Source: QALR01 sp900552255
GTDB taxonomy: Bacteria; Bacillota; Clostridia; Oscillospirales; CAG-272
Direction: 5' to 3'
DNA length: 37,271 nt
Assembly: GCA_048526005.1 (NCBI GenBank)
Contig: DBFVEH010000019.1
Location: 1 to 37,271 of the forward strand
Shown: one piece after another, positions 32,886 to 37,271 of the stretch
Position numbering within the stretch: position 1 is the stretch's first letter
Layout of the letters: every line of letters starts with the position of its first letter
Translations under genes and position numbers: made by a program
The notes under the pieces: model-generated
What the model saw: only the letters and a program-made list of their open reading frames with translations
What the model was told of the DNA's origin: nothing
The model's database searches: none

Positions 32886-32919
32886 TAAAAAAACCGGAAG
32901 GTAAAAAAATACCTCCCGG
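32886..32919 (-). terminator. Leader terminator upstream of metN
   Basis: The 10-bp stem CCGGGAGGTA (32919-32910, minus strand) pairs with TACCTTCCGG (32903-32894), with one G-U pair in RNA, and is followed by seven Ts. It lies between the metN promoter and metN itself, so it would stop transcription unless an alternative fold forms. Confidence 0.88.
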
Positions 32920-33027
32920 ACAATCAGCCATGCCGGCGTTTATGAATATGCCCGAAATCCGAATGCTCAAACGGATTTACTGCCAAAAAGGCATGCACAA
33001 AACACCCGCACTGTATTTGTCCGGGAG
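32886..33027 (-). promoter_or_regulatory. Transcription attenuator in the metN leader (terminator/antiterminator)
   Basis: On the minus strand, CTCCCGGACAA (33027-33017) is perfectly complementary over 11 bases to TTGTCCGGGAG (32923-32913), which is the 5' arm of the terminator hairpin. Pairing of the first two would prevent the terminator. A third element, ACCGGAAGG (minus strand 32875-32867), can pair with the 3' arm instead (32901-32893). The leader also holds a 7-bp hairpin (AAATCCG with CGGATTT). I do not see the SAM-I consensus, a T-box (TGGNACCGCG before the terminator) or other known methionine sensor, so the ligand or trigger is unknown. Confidence 0.75.
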
Positions 33028-33071
33028 CAAAGCATTCGCATAGTCGCGGCTTGAATCTGATTCTGCTTCAT
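32967..33071 (-). CDS. Putative 34-aa leader peptide upstream of metN
   Basis: A short reading frame in the metN leader, starting ATG at 33071 with GAAGG 9 bases upstream and ending TGA at 32967. It begins MKQNQIQAATMRMLCS, with Met at 1, 11 and 13 and Cys at 15, 25 and 27, unusually many for its size. The antiterminator strand (33027-33017) lies within codons 15-19, directly after the internal Met codons, so a ribosome there would control which hairpin forms. Translation is not proven. Confidence 0.5.
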   Translation of the reverse strand: MKQNQIQAATMRMLCSRTNTVRVFCACLFGSKSV

Positions 33072-33104
33072 TTGTGACAGCCTTCTTTCATAAGATTTTT
33101 GTAT

Positions 33105-33133
33105 ACTATACCATTTGAAAATCATTTTGTCAA
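33105..33133 (-). promoter_or_regulatory. SigA promoter of the metNIQ operon
   Basis: On the minus strand: -35 TTGACA (33133-33128), 17-bp spacer, -10 TATAGT (33110-33105). The RNA would start near 33098, about 285 nt ahead of metN. Confidence 0.85.
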
Positions 33134-33322
33134 GGTCTTTTTGAAAATTATTTTGAAAGCTGTGATTTTTTCGGAAATCGGGTGTATCCTATAAAAAATA
33201 TTGAAAAAGAGAAAACCAAATCTGAAAAAGAAGCACGATATAGGCGAGAGAACGGAAAGTCATAGAGGGATATCTCGGCACGATGATCACGGTGAACCGG
33301 GAAAAATAAAGGCGGATATAGA

Positions 33323-33351
33323 TTGACAAAACGGTGATGCTGTGATAAGAT
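33323..33351 (+). promoter_or_regulatory. SigA promoter of a candidate small RNA
   Basis: -35 TTGACA (33323-33328), 17-bp spacer, -10 TAAGAT (33346-33351). No open reading frame follows; a strong terminator comes about 100 bases downstream. The stretch 33134-33322 between the two promoters shows nothing I can name. Confidence 0.75.
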
Positions 33352-33357
33352 AAGCAC

Positions 33358-33457
33358 AAACGGAATTGCTTTTGGCAATTCGGATTTCCGCGTCCGTCAT
33401 GGCGGGCGCGGAAATCTCCTCACGGGGTACCCCCTCACGGGGGTACTTTTCTTTTTT
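33358..33457 (+). ncRNA. Candidate ~100-nt structured small RNA
   Basis: Between a good promoter and a terminator lie three hairpins and no gene. Hairpin 1 is GAATTGC/GCAATTC (33363-33381). Hairpin 2 is a 13-bp stem with one G-U (33384-33415, ATTTCCGCG arm, inner CCG/CGG and loop TCATGG). Hairpin 3 is the terminator (33427-33446). The single-stranded links are short. It does not match 6S, SRP, tmRNA or RNase P by size or motifs I can see. It could instead be a leader whose terminator governs natA, but natA has its own promoter further on. Confidence 0.6.
33427..33457 (+). terminator. Rho-independent terminator of the small RNA
   Basis: The stem GTACCCCC (33427-33434), loop TCAC, GGGGGTAC (33439-33446) is followed by TTTTCTTTTTT. 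Confidence 0.93.
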
Positions 33458-33494
33458 GATTTTTTGTCATTGATATAGGATAACAGCATCCCAT

Positions 33495-33523
33495 TTGACA
33501 ATCATGCGCACGTATGATAGAAT
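33495..33523 (+). promoter_or_regulatory. SigA promoter for the natAB-like operon
   Basis: -35 TTGACA (33495-33500), 17-bp spacer, -10 TAGAAT (33518-33523), with a leader of about 43 nt to the start codon. Confidence 0.85.
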
Positions 33524-33572
33524 GGCGTAGGAAAATATCCGGTGGGAGGATTCAATCAAAACGGAGGCTATC

Positions 33573-34349
33573 ATGGGAGAGATTCTGACGGTAAAAGAGC
33601 TTACCAAAACATTCAAATTATCGTCCAAGCAGCAGAAGCTTGAAAAGACCGGCGCCAAAGTGAAAACGGCGGTCGACAGACTGTCCTTTTCGGTGAATGA
33701 GGGCGAAATCTTCGGCCTTCTCGGTCCGAACGGCGCCGGCAAAACGACGACGCTCCGGATGCTGGCGACGCTGATAAAGCCCGACTCCGGAACGGCGGAG
33801 GTGCTGGGACACGACATCGTGCGCGAGCCGGACGCGGTGCGCCGTAGCGTCGGCTTTTTGACGGGAGAGCTGAAGCTGGAGGATTATTTCACGCCGAATT
33901 ATCTGTTCGACTTCTTTTCGGAGCTGCACGGGGTGCCCACACAGGTGCGCGACGCGCGCAAAAAGGAGCTTTTCGACCGATTCGGCATCGGAGAATTTGC
34001 CGAGGTCAAGGTGGGCAATCTTTCGACGGGGATGAAGCAGAAAGCTTCTATCGTCATTTCCATCGTGCATGATCCCGCCATCATCATTTTCGACGAGCCG
34101 ACAAACGGGCTTGACGTTCTGACGGCAAAGGTCGTGACGGATTTCCTTGCGGCGTTGAAGGAGCAGGGAAAGACGGTGATCGTATCGACGCATATTTTCA
34201 GTCTGATCGAGAAGGTATGCGACCGTGTGGGCGTCATTGTGGACGGAAAAATGGCGGTGTGCGGCACGCTTGCGGACGTCTGCGGTGAAAAGACGCTCGA
34301 GGACAGCTTCTTTGATATTTATGCGGAAAGGATGGGCGAGCGCGTATGA
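33573..34349 (+). CDS. ABC exporter ATP-binding protein (NatA-like)
   Basis: A 258-aa ATPase. Walker A GPNGAGKTT is at residues 51-59, the signature NLSTGMKQK at ~150 (Thr in place of the usual Gly, a variation seen in NatA-type proteins) and Walker B IIIFDEPTNGLD at ~172. An insertion in the first 35 residues (KLSSKQQKLEKTGAKVK) is typical of the NatA subgroup. Members export sodium, antibiotics or other toxic compounds. ACGGAGG supports the start. The stop overlaps the permease gene in ATGA. Confidence 0.93.
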   Translation: MGEILTVKELTKTFKLSSKQQKLEKTGAKVKTAVDRLSFSVNEGEIFGLLGPNGAGKTTTLRMLATLIKPDSGTAEVLGHDIVREPDAVRRSVGFLTGELKLEDYFTPNYLFDFFSELHGVPTQVRDARKKELFDRFGIGEFAEVKVGNLSTGMKQKASIVISIVHDPAIIIFDEPTNGLDVLTAKVVTDFLAALKEQGKTVIVSTHIFSLIEKVCDRVGVIVDGKMAVCGTLADVCGEKTLEDSFFDIYAERMGERV

Positions 34350-35521
34350 AAAGCGGGATCCTCACGATCATGAAAAAGGAGCTTACCCGCTTTTTTACGG
34401 ATAAGCGTTTGGTATTTACGACGATTCTCATGCCCGGTATTTTGATTTACCTGATGTATACCCTTATGGGGAGCGCCATTGCCAGCATGTACAGTCCGAG
34501 CGGGGAGACCGCGGAGGTCGCGGTCGTGGATCTGCCCGATTCGATTGCCTCTATTCCCACAGGGGATTCGATGAAATTTGTGTCCGTGGACGCATCGGAG
34601 ATCGAGTCGCTCAAAAAGGCGGTCGAGAACGCGGAGAGGGATATCCTCGTCGTTTTTCCGTCGGATTTCGACGAACAGGTGGCGGCTTATCAGACGGGCT
34701 CCGGCGCTGCGGCGCCGAACGTGGAGATTTATTTCAATTCCTCTGCGACCGATTCTCAAAACGTGTACCGCATGATGACGGCTCTCCTCGACGGTTATGA
34801 ATCCTTGCTTGCCAACAAATTCGATATCAACGCGGGGAATGGCACTTATGACCTTGCGACCAAGGAGGATACGGCGTCTTCGTTTTTCGCCTCGATGCTG
34901 CCGCTGCTTCTCATGATCTTCCTTTTCTCCGGCTGTATGGCGGTGGCGCCGGAATCTATCGCGGGGGAAAAGGAGCGCGGCACGATCACGACGATTCTCA
35001 TAACGCCGATCCGCCGCGGGGAGCTTGCCGTCGGAAAGATCGCGGCGCTCGCAATCGTCGCGCTTTTGTCCGGCATATCGAGCGCGCTCGGCACGATTCT
35101 GTCTCTGCCGAAGCTGATGGGCGGCGGGGAGGTTGTCGACGCGAGCATTTACGGCATGAAGGAATACCTTGTGCTGCTTGTGCTGATTCTTTCGACGGTG
35201 CTCCTCATCATCACGGCGATCTCGATCATTTCCGCATTTGCGAAAACGGTCAAGGAGGCGCAGGGCTATGTGACGCCGATGATGATTCTCGTCATGGCGG
35301 TCGGCATCACGGCGATGTTCGGAGCCGCGGCGCCGGAAAATCCATTCCTTTATCTGATTCCGTTCTATAACACAGTGCAGTGCATGGCGGCGGTGTTCTC
35401 ATTTGAGGCGGTGACGGAAAATCTCCTTGTCTGCGTGATTGCCAATGCGGTTTATACGGCGCTCGGCGTGTTTGCGCTTGCCAAGATGTTTAACAGCGAA
35501 AAAATCATTTTTTCAAAATAA
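34346..35521 (+). CDS. ABC-2 type exporter permease (NatB-like)
   Basis: A 391-aa membrane protein. The first helix (residues ~23-45) is followed by a ~130-aa extracytoplasmic domain and a cluster of about six helices from ~180 to 390. ERGTITTILITPIRRGELAVGK (~residue 210; visible as ERGTITTILITP) is the coupling-helix motif of ABC-2/NatB permeases. It forms an exporter with the preceding ATPase. Substrate is unknown; in Bacillus NatAB exports sodium. Confidence 0.93.
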   Translation: MKSGILTIMKKELTRFFTDKRLVFTTILMPGILIYLMYTLMGSAIASMYSPSGETAEVAVVDLPDSIASIPTGDSMKFVSVDASEIESLKKAVENAERDILVVFPSDFDEQVAAYQTGSGAAAPNVEIYFNSSATDSQNVYRMMTALLDGYESLLANKFDINAGNGTYDLATKEDTASSFFASMLPLLLMIFLFSGCMAVAPESIAGEKERGTITTILITPIRRGELAVGKIAALAIVALLSGISSALGTILSLPKLMGGGEVVDASIYGMKEYLVLLVLILSTVLLIITAISIISAFAKTVKEAQGYVTPMMILVMAVGITAMFGAAAPENPFLYLIPFYNTVQCMAAVFSFEAVTENLLVCVIANAVYTALGVFALAKMFNSEKIIFSK

Positions 35522-35545
35522 TTATGAGAAACAAAGGAGAAAACA

Positions 35546-36061
35546 ATGGAGATCATCAAATCTTATGTGCAGCAGGTTCCGGCGACCCGTTTTATCGGGA
35601 AGAAATACGGCGACGCCGACCGAGTGGGCGGAGGCTTCGGAAAGCAGTGGGACAAGTGGAACGGAGATGGGCTGTTCGCGCCGATTGAAAAAGTCGCCGG
35701 AGACGTTTCCTCGCTGTTTGAGGATGCGGACGCGACGATAGGACTTATGCGCTGGAAGAAGGGCGAGCCGTTTGAATATTGGATCGGCAAGTTCACGCCC
35801 GTTGGCACGGCCGTGCCGGAAGGCTATGGCTTTGCGGATTTCCAGGCGGCAAAGCTCGGCGTATGCTGGCTTTACGGCGAGTTCGACACGCTTTTCGGCA
35901 AAGAGCATCTCGCTGAAAAGCGCCTGCGTGAGCAAGGGTATCGGTACGTCGGAGATGAAAAAGGCGCTTTTTGGTTTTTCGAGCGGTATGCCCGCCCGCG
36001 CTCCATGGTGCCGGATGAAAAGGGAAACGTCGTGCTCGATATTGTATTTTTTGTAGAATAA
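35546..36061 (+). CDS. GyrI-like / effector-binding domain protein
   Basis: A 171-aa protein of the SOUL/GyrI-like superfamily, which binds small molecules in a two-fold alpha-beta cup. Signs are the opening VQQVPATRFIGKKY, FEYWIGKFTPVGTAVPEGY in the middle (~residue 80; split by a turn) and the final VLDIVFFVE strand. Stand-alone members act as drug-binding or hydrolysing proteins, or modulators of gyrase. It follows the exporter pair by 24 bases with AAAGGAG as ribosome site, so it may handle the compound the exporter removes. Confidence 0.85.
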   Translation: MEIIKSYVQQVPATRFIGKKYGDADRVGGGFGKQWDKWNGDGLFAPIEKVAGDVSSLFEDADATIGLMRWKKGEPFEYWIGKFTPVGTAVPEGYGFADFQAAKLGVCWLYGEFDTLFGKEHLAEKRLREQGYRYVGDEKGAFWFFERYARPRSMVPDEKGNVVLDIVFFVE

Positions 36062-36065
36062 AAGG

Positions 36066-36097
36066 AGTCCCGCCCCGTCGACGGGACTTTTTCTTTT
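36066..36097 (+). terminator. Rho-independent terminator
   Basis: The stem AGTCCCG (36066-36072) pairs with CGGGACT (36082-36088), followed by TTTTCTTTTT. It ends the natAB-gyrI-like transcript. Confidence 0.9.
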
Positions 36098-36130
36098 TGT
36101 AATATAGAAAGATATCGCCGTTTTTTTCTC

Positions 36131-36157
36131 ACATTTATCCCTTTGCGACATACCATA
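36131..36157 (+). promoter_or_regulatory. Possible mother-cell (SigK/SigE) promoter
   Basis: CATACCATA (36149-36157) fits the SigK -10 form CATA-N3-TA, with AC 16 bases upstream (36131-36132) as the -35. It also resembles SigE -10. No SigA promoter is seen before the Cys-rich gene. Low-information motif, so tentative. Confidence 0.35.
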
Positions 36158-36230
36158 TAGCGAGGAGGAAGTTTGAAACGAAAGCTTTTCTCCAACAAAT
36201 CAATTTGATTATTTCGGAGGGAAAATTTTT

Positions 36231-37085
36231 ATGCCAGATATCAGAAATACTTCGCCGACATGCGGCGGACAGGGCCGTGATTCGGTATATATAGATACAA
36301 ACAGGATTCTCGACAGCTGTCGTGATAAGGACTGCTATGAGGATGTCGTCGTTTATCTTTCGGATGCGGGAAGCGAGCTTCTTGAAAGAAGCGGAAGCGT
36401 TCGCACGAAGTGCGCCAAGGTGATTTGCGCGAACATACATGTGGATTCCGTTCCGTTCAACCGCGGTTTTTATCAGATCAGCATCACGATGTATATCAAG
36501 ATCGTATGCGAGGTCTGCGCCTGCATGGGCAGACCGCAGGAGGTCGAAGGAATCGCCGTCGTAGAGAAAAAGGTCATCCTTTACGGCAGCGAGGGCAACG
36601 TCAATATCTTTAAGAGCGAACCCGGATCGCAGAACTTCTGCGGCTGCGCGAATGCGGAACAGCCCGGAACGAATCTGCCGATCGCCGTTTTCGAGGTCGC
36701 CGATCCGATCGTTCTCAATACCAAAATCGTGGAAGCGTGCGAGTGCCATAATTGCCATTCTTGCCTTTCCGCTTCCGATCTGCCGGAATCCGTTTGCAGC
36801 TGCATAAACGGCAGGATCAACTGTGAGCCGGCAGGCAAGGTCCTGACCGTTTCGCTCGGCTTCTTCTCCGTTGTGAGAATCGAGCGTCCCGCTCAGTATC
36901 TTGTCCACGGCACCGAATACACGGTTCCCGAGAAGGAATGCGTGTCTCCGGCGACCGACGATCCGTGCAAGATGTTCAAGCACATGGCGTTCCCGATCAA
37001 CGAGTTCTATCCGCCGTCTCTTTGCGACGTGAAGGGCTCCGAGTCCGACGGGATGAACGGCGGCTGCGGCTGCGGCAAGCGCTGA
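36231..37085 (+). CDS. Cys-rich protein of unknown function, possibly spore-associated
   Basis: A 284-aa protein with about 22 cysteines, including paired C-x-C and C-x-x-C groups (CEVCAC ~101, CECHNCHSC ~180, CSC ~197) and a metallothionein-like end (GGCGCGKR). Two similar halves may be present: RDSVYIDTNRILDSC leads the first (~17). I associate this pattern with a conserved hypothetical family in spore-forming Clostridia. The many cysteines suit cross-linking in a coat layer or metal binding, and a possible mother-cell promoter lies upstream. There is no signal peptide or membrane segment. CGGAGGG precedes the ATG. Function is not known. Confidence 0.85.
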   Translation: MPDIRNTSPTCGGQGRDSVYIDTNRILDSCRDKDCYEDVVVYLSDAGSELLERSGSVRTKCAKVICANIHVDSVPFNRGFYQISITMYIKIVCEVCACMGRPQEVEGIAVVEKKVILYGSEGNVNIFKSEPGSQNFCGCANAEQPGTNLPIAVFEVADPIVLNTKIVEACECHNCHSCLSASDLPESVCSCINGRINCEPAGKVLTVSLGFFSVVRIERPAQYLVHGTEYTVPEKECVSPATDDPCKMFKHMAFPINEFYPPSLCDVKGSESDGMNGGCGCGKR

Positions 37086-37106
37086 GCTATCTAAGTCATG
37101 AATATG

Positions 37107-37139
37107 AAAAATGCCCCTTCGGCCAGAGGGGCATTTTTT
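37107..37139 (+). terminator. Rho-independent terminator
   Basis: AATGCCCC (37110-37117) pairs with GGGGCATT (37128-37135) across a 10-nt loop, followed by a T-run. Ends the Cys-rich gene. Confidence 0.92.
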
Positions 37140-37192
37140 GATGCTGTGACCCCGAGAGGATATCGATAGCGGATACTTATTAAATATATGAA

Positions 37193-37232
37193 GTTATTAT
37201 TGACACAAATAATTATTTGTGTTATTATTGAC
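37193..37232 (+). promoter_or_regulatory. SigA promoter with palindromic operator
   Basis: -35 TTGACA (37200-37205), 17-bp spacer, -10 TATTAT (37223-37228). The perfect palindrome ACACAAATAATTATTTGTGT (37203-37222) overlaps the -35 and fills the spacer. A 12-base direct repeat GTTATTATTGAC (37193-37204, 37221-37232) frames it. Such a layout is typical of a repressor-controlled promoter. The regulator is not identified. Confidence 0.75.
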
Positions 37233-37250
37233 TTAGAAAGGGCGATACCG

Positions 37251-37271
37251 ATGCAGATAGGATGAAAATCC
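37251..37271 (+). other. Start of a gene cut off by the window edge
   Basis: AGAAAGGG (37235-37242) is followed 8 bases later by ATG CAG ATA GGA TGA (37251-37265), and a second ATG (37262) overlaps that stop. Either the four-codon frame is a tiny coupled leader for the gene starting at 37262, or an error near the edge broke the frame. Too short to assign. Confidence 0.4.

Noticed and set aside
32867..33098. SAM-I riboswitch or T-box in the metN leader
   Set aside because: No match to the conserved SAM-I core and no TGGNACCGCG before the terminator. An ACCGCGG string occurs only after the terminator, in the wrong place.
1..37271. tRNA or rRNA genes
   Set aside because: No intergenic stretch showed a cloverleaf with TTCGANNC-type arm or any rRNA-like sequence by eye; a covariance scan could not be run.

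Overview
The window looks like chromosomal DNA of an anaerobic, gut-type Clostridia bacterium (Oscillospirales or Christensenellales-like; this is inference). The grounds are a moderately high G+C content, strong AGGAGG-type ribosome binding sites, textbook SigA promoters with 17-bp spacers, a Firmicutes-type GAAC-N4-GTTC SOS-like box, a TatD-linked radical SAM protein, an SLH-domain protein and a Cys-rich protein of a type I associate with Clostridia. No rRNA, tRNA, CRISPR array, transposase or integrase was seen.

Layout. (1) 26-3093: two genes with nearly identical type IV prepilin N-termini, one of them an 852-aa fusion of prepilin, coiled coil and beta-helix-like adhesin. (2) 3292-11024: a compact, self-contained phage-head cassette of eight genes with one promoter and one terminator. 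It encodes a small Zn protein, small terminase, large terminase, portal, scaffold-like protein, major capsid protein, a connector-like protein and a gp10-like stabilisation protein, in the order used by phage P22. Tail, needle, ejection, lysis, replication, repressor and integrase genes are all absent. The promoter carries a LexA-like operator. This is the best candidate for an undescribed system: a domesticated DNA-packaging capsid. (3) 11046-11258: an 86-bp tandem repeat with an embedded hairpin. (4) 11427-13932: an ECF sigma factor, a membrane anti-sigma-like protein and two Thr-rich lipoproteins, one of them frameshifted. (5) 14009-17745: an MBOAT/DHHW acylation pair and a CPBP protease.

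(6) 17881-25229 (minus strand): a housekeeping run of SLH protein, TrmH-family methyltransferase, TrmN6-like methyltransferase, RsmI, NagA, MetG, TatD and TatD-linked radical SAM protein. (7) 25328-27457: a divergent NERD protein and CDF metal transporter with facing promoters. (8) 27598-33133 (minus strand): a methionine-type operon, metN-metI-metQ followed by a FAD-linked 2-hydroxyacid dehydrogenase and an aminotransferase. It sits behind a leader with a small upstream ORF, an intrinsic terminator and a perfect 11-bp antiterminator pairing. The leader matches neither a SAM-I nor a T-box pattern that I can recognise. (9) 33323-33457: a stand-alone promoter, about 100 nt of strongly structured RNA and a terminator, probably a small RNA. 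(10) 33495-37085: a NatAB-like ABC exporter, a GyrI-like protein and a Cys-rich protein with a possible mother-cell sigma promoter. (11) The right edge holds a promoter with a perfect 20-bp palindromic operator; its gene runs out of the window.

Protein family calls come from motif reading only; no database search was possible.
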